This document shows positions 17,336 to 26,601 of a DNA stretch of 40,511 bases, one piece after another (positions within the stretch are counted from its first letter, which is position 1; each line of letters opens with the position of its first letter). Made by a program: the position numbers and the translations under genes. This stretch comes from JACNLC01 sp964607375 (GTDB lineage: Bacteria; Fidelibacterota; Marinisomatia; SCGC-AAA003-L08; JACNLC01). The stretch covers positions 1-40,511 of the forward strand of contig CAZSJY010000011.1 in assembly GCA_964607375.1 (NCBI GenBank), in the 5' to 3' direction. Below the pieces are notes generated by a model. It ran no database searches and was not told the DNA's origin. It worked only from the letters and a program-made list of their open reading frames with translations.

Positions 17336-18628
17336 TCACGGTCTCAACCGACCTAGCATTCTGGGATATGGAATTGTTTCACGGACATGTGGAAGTTTAC
17401 AAATCCACGCTACAACTCGTTCAATACCCATTCCAAAACCAGCGTGTTGAACTGAACCATATTTACGCAAATCCAAATACCATTGAAAATCCTCTTTTGG
17501 TAAATTCTCCTCTTCAACTCGATTGAGTAAAGTTGAATAATCAGATTCACGCTCAGCTCCACCGATGATTTCACCATAACCTTCTGGAGCTAAAATATCC
17601 ATTCCGAGTGCTAATTTATCATTTTTTGGATCTCGCTTCATATAAAATGCTTTAATTTGAGCAGGGAAACGATGTACAATAACTGGTTTATCGAAGTGTT
17701 CGGCAATAAAAGTTTCATCTGGAGAACCAAAATCATTACCCCATTCAAAATCGAATCCAGCTTTTTGAAGCATCTCTACACATTCATTATAAGATATTCG
17801 TGGAAAAGGTGCACTGACTTTCTCGAGTTGTGTGATATCTCGATCTAATATTCCGAGTTCTTGTTGGTGATTTTGCAATACTTGAGAAACGATATACTCC
17901 ACCATTTTTTCAGCCCAGTGCATACTTTCTTCAAAATCACAGTAAGCAATTTCCGGTTCAACCATCCAAAATTCTGTTAGATGACGGCGAGTTTTACTTT
18001 TCTCTGCTCGAAATGTTGGCCCAAAATTATATTGCCGTCCCATAGCCATTGCATTTGCCTCACCATATAACTGTCCAGATTGAGCTAAATAAGCAGTTTC
18101 CCCGAAATATTCAGTCCCAAATAGAGTAGTATTACCTTCACAAGCATTTGGAGTGAATATGGGTGTATCCACTAAAGTAAAATCATTTGAATCCAAAAAA
18201 TCTCTTGTTGCTTTGATAATTTGATGTCGAATTCTCAAAATAGCGTGTTGCCGTTTAGAACGAAGCCAAAGATGACGATTATTCATCAGATAGTCAGTTC
18301 CGTGCTCTTTGGGAGTAATTGGATATCCTTCAGATAAATGGTGAATAGTAAAATCTTCCGTTTGAATTTCATATCCACCTGGTGCTCTGTCGTTTTTGGC
18401 GACAGTCCCAATTACTGAAATTGAAGTTTCTTGGGTTAAACTCTTGAAATCCTCAAAATTGGTATTACCCACATCATTTTTTACGACTACGCATTGTATA
18501 ATTCCAAATCCATCACGAAGCATTAAAAATCCTATTTTACCGCTTCGTCGAGAATTATACACCCAACCGTTTAGTTGAACTTTTTGACAATCGAAATCTT
18601 TAATTCTGTTTATTCTAGCAATTTGCAT
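17336..18628 (-). CDS. asnS: Asparaginyl-tRNA synthetase
   Basis: Class IIb aminoacyl-tRNA synthetase. An N-terminal OB-fold anticodon-binding domain (about 15-105, VQLNGWVYNSRRSGKIGFLMLRD) precedes the catalytic core with motif 2 (GPTFRAEKSKTRRHLTEFWM, about 204-223) and motif 3 (GFGMGIERVVAWI, about 399-411). The ending RETIPYPRMLGRLRP, with IPYPR, supports Asn over Asp specificity. The terminal basic tail resembles short archaeal-type AsnRS/AspRS more than E. coli AsnRS. At 430 residues it lacks the bacterial AspRS insertion. The lptE gene ends about 110 bases upstream. Confidence 0.92.
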   Translation of the reverse strand: MQIARINRIKDFDCQKVQLNGWVYNSRRSGKIGFLMLRDGFGIIQCVVVKNDVGNTNFEDFKSLTQETSISVIGTVAKNDRAPGGYEIQTEDFTIHHLSEGYPITPKEHGTDYLMNNRHLWLRSKRQHAILRIRHQIIKATRDFLDSNDFTLVDTPIFTPNACEGNTTLFGTEYFGETAYLAQSGQLYGEANAMAMGRQYNFGPTFRAEKSKTRRHLTEFWMVEPEIAYCDFEESMHWAEKMVEYIVSQVLQNHQQELGILDRDITQLEKVSAPFPRISYNECVEMLQKAGFDFEWGNDFGSPDETFIAEHFDKPVIVHRFPAQIKAFYMKRDPKNDKLALGMDILAPEGYGEIIGGAERESDYSTLLNRVEEENLPKEDFQWYLDLRKYGSVQHAGFGMGIERVVAWICKLPHVRETIPYPRMLGRLRP

Positions 18629-18741
18629 TTCGTTCTTTCTTATTATATTTGCTTCTTAAGTTTATAGTATAAAGCTCAATACATCACTTTCAAATTTCTT
18701 CTTTTCACTTTCTACTATAAAGCTATTTTACAACCATTTGT

Positions 18742-19302
18742 TTACCATGTTGAAGTGATTTCGTTGATGATATCTTCTGATAATTTACGAATTGCGACTT
18801 CTAACGCACTTTCTCTTGGTGAACCAAATTCATCATCATCCTCGCTATCAACCAAACCATCTCCATCGTTATCAATATTGTCTGTGCTGATATCTACCCC
18901 GCTCCCATAAGCACCCCAAGAAGTGAATACTCTGTCAAAAAACGCTTCATCTTTAGTCATGTCGTACCAGACTACATTTGCTTTTATTGTTATTCGCCAC
19001 TCTTCCACTTGTTCATAAGTATCTCCTGCAGAATATGTGTATGGTTTATCCAAGACAGATTTTATATACACATTCAATCTACTATCAGCGATATCTTCGC
19101 CTGTAACATTTAGAACATTTTCAGAAATCAACATACTTGAAATTTGTTCACCCACATTTTCACTCACTCCAAACTCTGGAGATTCGTTAACAACTGGTGA
19201 TACAGATATACTCTTAACATGTGCTGGAAGAGACCCTTTAAGTGAATAAAATCCACAACTGTAAAGAAGGAGTATTGATAAAAACAACAGTACTTTTCTC
19301 AT
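18742..19302 (-). CDS. lptE: LptE-family LPS-assembly lipoprotein with Asp-rich insert
   Basis: Predicted outer-membrane lipoprotein that plugs the LptD channel during lipopolysaccharide delivery. The 186 residues begin with a lipoprotein signal (LLLYSC, Cys16) followed by GFYSLKGSLPAHVKSISV, the conserved LptE opening. C-terminal LEVAIRKLSEDIINEI is the family's last helix. Between them, residues 141-157 form an Asp-rich loop with the core DNDGDGLVDSEDDD, like a thrombospondin type-3 or dockerin calcium loop, which is not part of ordinary LptE. Its start overlaps the stop of the sigma-54 regulator by one base, an arrangement I associate with Bacteroidota/Chlorobi relatives. Confidence 0.85.
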   Translation of the reverse strand: MRKVLLFLSILLLYSCGFYSLKGSLPAHVKSISVSPVVNESPEFGVSENVGEQISSMLISENVLNVTGEDIADSRLNVYIKSVLDKPYTYSAGDTYEQVEEWRITIKANVVWYDMTKDEAFFDRVFTSWGAYGSGVDISTDNIDNDGDGLVDSEDDDEFGSPRESALEVAIRKLSEDIINEITSTW

Positions 19303-20537
19303 TAATTGTTTCCTTCCTCAGTTTTCTGGATTTTATATTCTTGAATTTTCCTATACAGAGTTCTCTCAGAAATATCTAGAGCTTTTGCAGTTTTTCTACG
19401 ATTATGACCAAAATGAATGAGTGTTCGTTCAATCATTTCATGTTCTAAATCATTCATAGTTGTATCACCAATTGCATCACTAAATATTGATGTAGCTTTT
19501 CCATCTTCTATGTCACGAAGTCCATCTACAGGAATTTCTCGAACTTCAGGACAAGGCTTAGCTGGTGGTAGATACAATGCAGAATTTGAAGGTTGAATTG
19601 CTTCTGATGGTTCGACTTTACCACTAAACATCATTTGCTTGATTTCGTTTACATCTTGCCTTAAAAATAACAACTGTTTTAGCATTAATTCATGTTCAAC
19701 TTGTTCTGTATCACTATCAACTAATATTGGTAAATTTAGATTTATACCTAAATGAGAGATACCAAGCGATTTTCGAACCATCTCCTCTTGGATTCGTTTT
19801 CCACGATGCATAACAACTAGACTCTCAACCAAATTCTTCAACTCTCTGATGTTTCCTGGCCAGTGATACGAACGAAGTACCTTCATCGCTTCAGCAGAAA
19901 ACCCCTTAAATGCGATATCATTCTTTGCACAAAACTCCAAACCAAAACGCTCCACATATAGATGAATATCAGAATTATGGTCTTTGAGTGAAGGAACAAT
20001 AACAGTTATAGTTTTCAGCCTAAAATATAAATCTTTACGGAAATTCCCTTTGCGAACTTCTTCAGCCAAATCTCTGTTGGTAGCCGCAATAACTCGAACA
20101 TCCACTTTTTGTGTTTTGGTGTCCCCAACTTTTATGAATTCACCTTGCTCGATAACTCTTAGTAATTTAGCTTGAGTTTCAAACGGAGTTTCACCGATTT
20201 CATCAAGAAATATTGTTCCTTTATGAGCAGCTTCAAAATATCCTTTCCGTTCTTCACTAGCACCTGTGAATGAACCCTTCTTGTGGCCGAACAATTCGCT
20301 TTCGATAATCCCTGACGGAATCGCACTGCAATTAACTGTAATATATGGTTCAAACTTACGACGACTGTTTTTGTGAACTGCCTTCGCAACCATCTCCTTT
20401 CCTGAACCAGAATCACCTGTTATTAAAACAGAAATGTCAGTATCAGCAACCTGTCCTACTAACAATAACATATCCCGAATCTGTTCGGATTCACCTATCA
20501 TTCCAACCGAGCGTTGGATTTTTTCAATGTTAATCAT
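19302..20537 (-). CDS. Sigma-54-dependent activator without sensor domain
   Basis: A bacterial enhancer-binding protein of 411 residues. It starts directly with the AAA+ domain: Walker A GDSGSGKEMVA (41-51), the sigma-54 contact loop GSFTGA (88-93, Ser instead of the usual Ala), Walker B GTIFLDEIGE (107-116), and VRVIAATNRDL and FRKDLYFRL. After a linker (about 260-365) it ends in a Fis-type helix-turn-helix, RRKTAKALDISERTLYRKIQ. There is no receiver, GAF or PAS domain, as in PspF, so activity must be controlled by a partner or by expression. Coupling to lptE suggests a link to envelope homeostasis. purD ends 1 base upstream of its ATG. Confidence 0.92.
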   Translation of the reverse strand: MINIEKIQRSVGMIGESEQIRDMLLLVGQVADTDISVLITGDSGSGKEMVAKAVHKNSRRKFEPYITVNCSAIPSGIIESELFGHKKGSFTGASEERKGYFEAAHKGTIFLDEIGETPFETQAKLLRVIEQGEFIKVGDTKTQKVDVRVIAATNRDLAEEVRKGNFRKDLYFRLKTITVIVPSLKDHNSDIHLYVERFGLEFCAKNDIAFKGFSAEAMKVLRSYHWPGNIRELKNLVESLVVMHRGKRIQEEMVRKSLGISHLGINLNLPILVDSDTEQVEHELMLKQLLFLRQDVNEIKQMMFSGKVEPSEAIQPSNSALYLPPAKPCPEVREIPVDGLRDIEDGKATSIFSDAIGDTTMNDLEHEMIERTLIHFGHNRRKTAKALDISERTLYRKIQEYKIQKTEEGNN

Positions 20538-20538
20538 C

Positions 20539-21816
20539 TTATTTCTCCAAGATGTATTTTAATCCCCTTTGACCAATATCTTTTCGGTAGTATTTTCCAC
20601 TAAAATCTATTAAATCTACAATTCTATAAGCATCATCTATTGCATTTTGTAAATTATCACCAAAACCGACAACATTCAGAACTCGCCCTCCGTTTGTGAT
20701 GATTTTATCATCCTCTAATCTTGTTCCAGCATGATAAACCAACTCATTTTTCAGATTATCCAGTCCGTGGATTTCCATTCCTTTAGGATAACCCGCTGGG
20801 TAACCTTCAGCTGCTAACACAACAGTTACAGCTGTCTTATTGGAAATTTGGATTTTTGCTTTGGTAATTTCCCCTTTAGCAGAAAAGTAGAACAAATCAA
20901 ATAATGGAGATTCCAACAATGGTAAAATCACCTGTGCTTCTGGATCACCCATTCGTACATTGAATTCAATCACAAAAGGTTCACCGTCTACAATCATCAC
21001 TCCAGCATATAAAAATCCTTTAAAAGGATGACCTTCTGCTTTCATTCCATCAAGTGTCGGCTTGATAATGGTTTCACCAACTTTTTCCAACATCTCAGGA
21101 GTGGATAAAGGTGTCGGAGAATACGCACCCATTCCACCGGTATTCGGTCCTTGGTCGCCATCAAATGCTCGTTTATGGTCTTGAGCTGAATTGAGAATCA
21201 CATAATCGTTTCCATCGCATACCGCAAACACAGATAATTCTTCACCAATAAGGCACTGTTCTAAAGATACTTTTTCACCCGCAGTTCCAAACGATTTCTC
21301 ATCAAACATGGTAACCATTGCACTGTTGAAATCCATTTCTGATTCGCAAATTAACACGCCTTTCCCTCCTGCAAGTCCATCTGCTTTTACGACAACAGGA
21401 AGGCCAATTTCGTTCTTAGCCTGCTCACATTCAATCTGACTTAAACACGCAAAATATTTCGGTGATGGAACATTGTATTTTGCCATTATTTCGCGAGCAA
21501 ATATTTTGCTACTCTCTAATCGGGCACCAAATTTATCAGGACCGAAAATCTGTTTGTCGGTTTTCTGAAACTCATCTACAATACCCCCAGCCAAAGGTGC
21601 TTCGGGTCCAACAATCGTTAAATCGATATTTTTTTTCTCGACGAATTTCAACAAATTACTTGAGTTGAGAATATCTAAATCCACATTTTCACAAATGGAT
21701 GCAGTCCCACCATTTCCTGGAGCACAATAAATTTTCGATACTTTTTCGTCATCGGCAAGTGAAACAGCAATAGCGTGTTCTCTGCCACCTGAACCTAATA
21801 TTAGTACTTTTTTCAT
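20539..21816 (-). CDS. purD: Phosphoribosylamine-glycine ligase
   Basis: Second step of de novo purine synthesis: joins glycine to phosphoribosylamine using ATP. The ATG-grasp protein opens MKKVLILGSGGREHAIA, the standard GARS N-terminus, so the start is set at 21816 rather than nine codons upstream. VVVKADGLAGGKGVLI (about 131-146), DHKRAFDGDQGPNTGGMGAYSP and FNVRMGDPEAQ carry the ATP/Mg and substrate residues. Length (425) is normal. No other pur genes are adjacent, although guaB lies about 12 kb away. The sigma-54 activator follows with essentially no gap. Confidence 0.96.
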   Translation of the reverse strand: MKKVLILGSGGREHAIAVSLADDEKVSKIYCAPGNGGTASICENVDLDILNSSNLLKFVEKKNIDLTIVGPEAPLAGGIVDEFQKTDKQIFGPDKFGARLESSKIFAREIMAKYNVPSPKYFACLSQIECEQAKNEIGLPVVVKADGLAGGKGVLICESEMDFNSAMVTMFDEKSFGTAGEKVSLEQCLIGEELSVFAVCDGNDYVILNSAQDHKRAFDGDQGPNTGGMGAYSPTPLSTPEMLEKVGETIIKPTLDGMKAEGHPFKGFLYAGVMIVDGEPFVIEFNVRMGDPEAQVILPLLESPLFDLFYFSAKGEITKAKIQISNKTAVTVVLAAEGYPAGYPKGMEIHGLDNLKNELVYHAGTRLEDDKIITNGGRVLNVVGFGDNLQNAIDDAYRIVDLIDFSGKYYRKDIGQRGLKYILEK

Positions 21817-21905
21817 GTTCTTCTTTCTTTTACTTAACCACAAACCACAACAGAACCCTATACATTCTAAACTTTACTTCTTTGAGGTCATGGTGCTTTA
21901 TATGT

Positions 21906-23900
21906 TTATTTTTCAAATTTCTTCTCCAATTCTTCTATCTTGTCTCGTAGAATTGCTGCTTGTTCAAATTGGAGTTCCCGCGCACTTTTCAACATTCTCT
22001 TTTTAAGAGTCTCGAGTAAATCTTGTTCCTCAATATTTTCGAGCGTTAGTTCGGATAAATCCAACTTTTCTTTAGTAAGATATTCTGTTTGCTCATCGGC
22101 TACAGCAGTTGAAATTTTGATGTCATCAACACTTTTGTAAATAGTTGTAGGAATAATTTCATTTTTAGTATTGTAATCACCTTGGGTTTTCCGTCGACGA
22201 ATAGTCTCATCAATTACGTGTTGCATTGATTTGGTAATCCTATCCGCATAAAAAATAACTTTACTGTTGGCATTTCGTGCTGCTCTACCGGCAACTTGCA
22301 TCAATGAAGTTTTAGAACGTAAAAATCCTTCTTTGTCAGCATCTAAAACAATTACACGAGAAACTTCCGGTAAGTCAAGCCCCTCACGAAGCAGGTTTAT
22401 CCCAACTAAAACATCGAATTCTTTCAATCGAAGCCCACGAAGAATTTGAACTCGCTCTACTGTTGCTATTTCATCATGCAGATATTTAGTTTGAATGTTA
22501 GCATTCATCAAATAATCGGTAAGATTTTCCGCCATCTTTTTTGTGAGAGTTGTAATCAATACTCTTTCATTTTTCTGAACAACAGAGTTGATCTCACCAA
22601 TGACATCATCAATCTGACCTTTTGATGGTCTTACAACTATTTCAGGGTCAAGCAATCCGGTAGGGCGAATAATTTGCTCTACGATAACACCATTACATTT
22701 TTCCAATTCATAATTCGAAGGAGTTGCTGAAACAAATACCACTTGATTCAATCTATTTTCAAATTCGGGAAATCGTAAAGGACGATTATCAAATGCAGAT
22801 GGTAATCTGAAGCCATACTCAACCAGATTCTCTTTACGAGAACGGTCTCCTTTATACATTCCACGAACCTGAGGAATTGACACATGAGACTCATCAACAA
22901 ATAAAAGAAAATCATCAGGAAAAAAATCCATTAACGTTTGCGGGGGATCACCAGCTTTGCGTCCGTCAATATGTCGAGAATAATTCTCAATCCCTGAACA
23001 ATACCCAAGTTCCGTCATCATTTCCAAATCAAATAAAGTTCGTTGTTCAAGCCTCTGGGCTTCGAGTAATTTATTTTCTTTTCTCAGGAATTCTAATCTT
23101 GGACTGAGTTCTGTTCGGATATCCTCCATCGCTCGTTTCAAATTATCTGCTGTAGTTACAAAATGTTTTGCAGGATAGACAAAAACAGAATCTACTGAAT
23201 TTTTTATTTCTCCAGTAAGAGGGTCAAAATAGTGAATTACCTCCACCTCATCTCCATATAGTTCAATTCTGATTGCAGTATTTTCATAAGCTGGAAAGAT
23301 CTCTAGAACATCCCCTCGCATACGGAACACCCCTGGTTCCAACACCAAATCGTTGCGTCCATAATGGATATTCACCAATTCTCGCAATTTCGATTTTGTA
23401 TCAACCATCTGTCCAACGGAAAATTGAACCATCATCCCTTTATAATCTTCTGGAGAACCAATACCGTAAATACAACTCACGCTTGCTACAATAATCACAT
23501 CTCTGCGAGCCATTAATGATGCAGTTGCTTTGAGTCGCAGTCGGTCAATTTCTTCATCAACTGAAGAGTCTTTTTCAATAAAAGTATCCGAAACAGGTAT
23601 ATATGCTTCAGGTTGATAATAATCATAATACGAAATGAAGAACTCCACAGCATTATTGGGAAACAATGACTTAAACTCTCCATACAATTGCGCAGCTAGA
23701 ACCTTATTGTGTGAAAATACAAGAGTTGGTTTTTGCAACTCTTGGATGATGTTCGCCACTGTAAAGGTTTTACCTGAACCGGTAATACCAAGTAGAGTTT
23801 GAGCTTTATCACCATTTTTAATACCGTTGACAATCTGGCGAATCGCTTTCGGTTGATCTCCTGTCGGTTCAAACATTGATTTTATATTAAAGTCTGCCAT
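21906..23900 (-). CDS. uvrB: UvrABC excinuclease subunit B
   Basis: Damage-verifying helicase-like subunit of nucleotide excision repair. The 664 residues include Walker A GITGSGKTFTVA (about 39-50), the beta-hairpin region YYDYYQPEAYIP, FPDDFLLFVDESHV (DESH box), helicase motifs TTLTKKMAENLTDYL and INLLREGLDLPEVS and QVAGRAARN, and a C-terminal UVR motif (KSARELQFEQAAILRDKIEE) that binds UvrC. All expected parts are present at normal length. UvrC lies nearby on the same strand, separated by one opposite-strand gene. Confidence 0.98.
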   Translation of the reverse strand: MADFNIKSMFEPTGDQPKAIRQIVNGIKNGDKAQTLLGITGSGKTFTVANIIQELQKPTLVFSHNKVLAAQLYGEFKSLFPNNAVEFFISYYDYYQPEAYIPVSDTFIEKDSSVDEEIDRLRLKATASLMARRDVIIVASVSCIYGIGSPEDYKGMMVQFSVGQMVDTKSKLRELVNIHYGRNDLVLEPGVFRMRGDVLEIFPAYENTAIRIELYGDEVEVIHYFDPLTGEIKNSVDSVFVYPAKHFVTTADNLKRAMEDIRTELSPRLEFLRKENKLLEAQRLEQRTLFDLEMMTELGYCSGIENYSRHIDGRKAGDPPQTLMDFFPDDFLLFVDESHVSIPQVRGMYKGDRSRKENLVEYGFRLPSAFDNRPLRFPEFENRLNQVVFVSATPSNYELEKCNGVIVEQIIRPTGLLDPEIVVRPSKGQIDDVIGEINSVVQKNERVLITTLTKKMAENLTDYLMNANIQTKYLHDEIATVERVQILRGLRLKEFDVLVGINLLREGLDLPEVSRVIVLDADKEGFLRSKTSLMQVAGRAARNANSKVIFYADRITKSMQHVIDETIRRRKTQGDYNTKNEIIPTTIYKSVDDIKISTAVADEQTEYLTKEKLDLSELTLENIEEQDLLETLKKRMLKSARELQFEQAAILRDKIEELEKKFEK

Positions 23901-24011
23901 ATTGTCCCATAATTTACCACTTTTCTTTTGAATAGAAAAATGTAAATTTTCATATCAAGTAAGAAAACAAATTTGACAACACCAACATTTCATCATAACT
24001 TTCACCCAATT

Positions 24012-24632
24012 ATGACATCAATATTAATGATGCTTGTTTTTTCCTCTTTTTTGACTGGAGTTGATCACTCCGATCAATACCACTTCACAGAAATTGAAGT
24101 TAACAAACTAAACATTGGGAAAATTATCTGTAATGAAAAAGTTGCACAAAGTGAAGCCGGAAAAACCTATAATCTGTTTGCTATAGTTAACTCATCAATT
24201 GAAGATGTTTACAAAATTATTGTAGATTACGAATCCTATAGTGATTTTATGCCGAATGTCGAATCAGTTGTAGTAACAGACATTACTGACTCTACAAGTT
24301 ATATAGACTATACAATTCTCTTACCACTGAATTTGAAAAAATATTATAGGGTTAAAATGAATCACATTCATTCGTTGAATAGTGCTTTAATCAGTTGGCA
24401 TTTAGTTGAATATCCAAATCAAATTCCCCCAATTGAAACAATAGATAATACTACTGGTTTTTGGAAATTAACACCATTCGAGAAATCTAAAAACATAACA
24501 CTGATTCAATACCACATTTATACAGACCCAGGATTCGTTCCATTAGGTTTTGGGTGGATTGTAGATTATTTAATTGAAAAACAACTACCTGATATTATGA
24601 TCGCTACTAAAAACAGAGTTATAAAGAAATAA
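24012..24632 (+). CDS. Secreted SRPBCC (START/Coq10-like) protein
   Basis: About 206 residues from the ATG at 24012, beginning with a signal peptide (TSILMMLVFSSFLTGV). The rest fits the polyketide-cyclase/Coq10 type of the SRPBCC hydrophobic-ligand fold: IVNSSIEDVYKIIVDYESYS followed by DFMPNVESV, a middle strand pair, and a C-terminal long helix LIEKQLPDIMIATKNRV. Exported members of this fold exist but have no assigned role that I know of. It is the only plus-strand gene between uvrB and uvrC and has a divergent promoter region with uvrB. An earlier ATG at 23973 would put 13 polar residues before the signal peptide and is less likely. Confidence 0.75.
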   Translation: MTSILMMLVFSSFLTGVDHSDQYHFTEIEVNKLNIGKIICNEKVAQSEAGKTYNLFAIVNSSIEDVYKIIVDYESYSDFMPNVESVVVTDITDSTSYIDYTILLPLNLKKYYRVKMNHIHSLNSALISWHLVEYPNQIPPIETIDNTTGFWKLTPFEKSKNITLIQYHIYTDPGFVPLGFGWIVDYLIEKQLPDIMIATKNRVIKK

Positions 24633-24642
24633 ATTGGTTTTG

Positions 24643-26505
24643 TTATTCTGAAATTTCTTTTAGAAGTTTTTCAACGATATTTAATGGGATTCCAGTTTTC
24701 TTGCTAATTTCTTCGCAAGATTCATTATTTATCTCTTCAAGAGAATTATAGTTTTTCCATATTGATTCTATTCGTTTCTGCCCTATCCCTTTTACATTTT
24801 CTAGAGTAGATTTAACCATTGCTTTACTTCTTTTCTGTCTATGAAAGGTAATAGCAAACCGGTGTGCTTCATCTCTAATTTGCCTAAGTAAAAAAAGACC
24901 GGGAGAAGTCTTTGAAATATTCTGAGGTTCACTCACATTTGGAATAAATACTTCCTCCAATTTCTTTGCAAGACCGATAATCGCAATGTGTGATAATCCA
25001 AGTTCATCTAACGATTTCTTTGCTGCAGAAAGTTGTCCTTTCCCTCCGTCTATCAAAATCAAATCAGGTAGTGATTTCTTTTCTTCCAAAACTCTTTTGT
25101 ATCTCCTATAAACTACTTCAGTCATTGACTCAAAATCATCCACACCTACAACAGTTTTGATGTTATACTTTCGATATTCTCTTTTCTTTGGTTTGCCATC
25201 AACAAAACAGACCATAGAAGCTACAGGATACGTCCCTTGTATATTGGAATTATCAAAACCCTCAATTCGTCTCGGTGGAGCAGGTAGTCCTAAATCCTCT
25301 TGTAATTGTAGAACCATTTTGGGAATAAGTTCTTTTCGTTTGACTTTTTTAAAACGGAGCTCACCCAACAATAAATCGGAATTCCGTTTGCACATTCCTA
25401 CTAATTTCTTTTTCTCACCTCGTTCTGGGATTAGTATTCTAACATTTCTTCCAACAATCTTTGTTAACCATTTTTCATAATGAGATTGTTCATTGAATGA
25501 AGTTTCAACTAAAATCTCTCGAGGTACATCGATAGTAGAAATGTAATACTGAGCTAGGAATTGTGATAAATTTCCAATATTCTCGGTTGAATCAACTATT
25601 TTCAAATCAAAGCGTTCTCTCCCAATCAAAAGACCGTTTCTGATTCTCATCACCACTCCAATCCCGTAATTATTTTCCGTTGAAACTGTAATGATATCTC
25701 TATCTGTTGTATCAGCAATCACCTTTTTCTGAAATTTGGTAAAATGGTCGACCGCAATAAGTTGATCTCTATATCGAGTTGCATCCTCAAATCGCCTTTC
25801 AGAACTAGCGTTTGACATTTCATTTTGCAAATAATCTCTTATAGATTTATTTCTTCCCTTTAGAAATTGTTCAATTTGATGAACCATCTCGCAATAATTA
25901 TTTACTGAAATCAACCCTTCACAAGGTCCATCACATCGTTTGATATGATAATCTAAACAGACTTTGATCTTCTTTTCAGAAATCGTTTTATCATTGATGT
26001 TGTAAGAACAAGTTCGAAGATGAAAAATATCGTGGATAGCTTTAACAATTTTTCGAAGGTAGCGAACATCAGTATAGGGTCCATAGTATTTTGCACCGTC
26101 CTTCGGAAGAGTTTTAGTTCTTTTGATTTTTACTTGAGGATAATCTTCTTTTGTGATCTGAATATATGGAAAAGTTTTGTCATCCTTCATCAACACATTG
26201 TAATGAGGACGATGCTCCTTGATTAAGTTTGCTTCTGTTAACAATGCTTCAACTTCATCTCGAACAACAATCCATTCTAAATCTGCAATATGCTTAACCA
26301 TAACACGAGTTTTATCGTCTTTTGTGATTTGTTTTTGAAAGTATGACCTAACTCGATTTTTTAGAACTTTTGCTTTTCCTATATAAATTATGTCGTTGTT
26401 ACCATTTCTAAAAAGATAAACTCCAGGAGAATTTGGAAGTCGTTTGAGTTTACTTGAAATGGTAAATTGAAGATTGGAAGCGGAAAATTGGTGTTTGGAA
26501 ACCAC
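24643..26505 (-). CDS. uvrC: UvrABC excinuclease subunit C
   Basis: Dual-incision endonuclease of nucleotide excision repair. The 620 residues have an N-terminal GIY-YIG nuclease (SPGVYLFRNG, IIYIGKAKVLKNRVRSYF, about 25-60), a UVR motif for UvrB binding (ERRFEDATRYRDQL), the RNase H-like second nuclease (GFDNSNIQGTYPVASMV, LPDLILIDGGKGQLSAA) and a C-terminal helix-hairpin-helix (LENVKGIGQKRIESIW). The only available start is GTG at 26505, giving an extra 16-17 residues before the usual SSKLKRLPNSPG. That extension is encoded by DNA resembling neighbouring intergenic spacers. Confidence 0.96.
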   Translation of the reverse strand: MVSKHQFSASNLQFTISSKLKRLPNSPGVYLFRNGNNDIIYIGKAKVLKNRVRSYFQKQITKDDKTRVMVKHIADLEWIVVRDEVEALLTEANLIKEHRPHYNVLMKDDKTFPYIQITKEDYPQVKIKRTKTLPKDGAKYYGPYTDVRYLRKIVKAIHDIFHLRTCSYNINDKTISEKKIKVCLDYHIKRCDGPCEGLISVNNYCEMVHQIEQFLKGRNKSIRDYLQNEMSNASSERRFEDATRYRDQLIAVDHFTKFQKKVIADTTDRDIITVSTENNYGIGVVMRIRNGLLIGRERFDLKIVDSTENIGNLSQFLAQYYISTIDVPREILVETSFNEQSHYEKWLTKIVGRNVRILIPERGEKKKLVGMCKRNSDLLLGELRFKKVKRKELIPKMVLQLQEDLGLPAPPRRIEGFDNSNIQGTYPVASMVCFVDGKPKKREYRKYNIKTVVGVDDFESMTEVVYRRYKRVLEEKKSLPDLILIDGGKGQLSAAKKSLDELGLSHIAIIGLAKKLEEVFIPNVSEPQNISKTSPGLFLLRQIRDEAHRFAITFHRQKRSKAMVKSTLENVKGIGQKRIESIWKNYNSLEEINNESCEEISKKTGIPLNIVEKLLKEISE

Positions 26506-26601
26506 TCTAATTTAGTTTATACTAAAAAGTCGAAAGTGAAAAGTCATAAGACCAAACTCATTATTCCATAGCTCCATTTTTACATTATCACTTCTCATTC
26601 C

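Noticed and set aside
18661..18725. TTTATAGTATAAA palindrome and nearby CTATAAAGCT as a possible operator
   Set aside because: Such short AT palindromes are expected by chance in this AT-rich spacer, and no second clear copy was found.
19984..23494. Many open frames of 60-85 codons opposite the regulator, purD and uvrB genes
   Set aside because: They lie wholly inside clear housekeeping genes on the other strand and have no recognisable domains.
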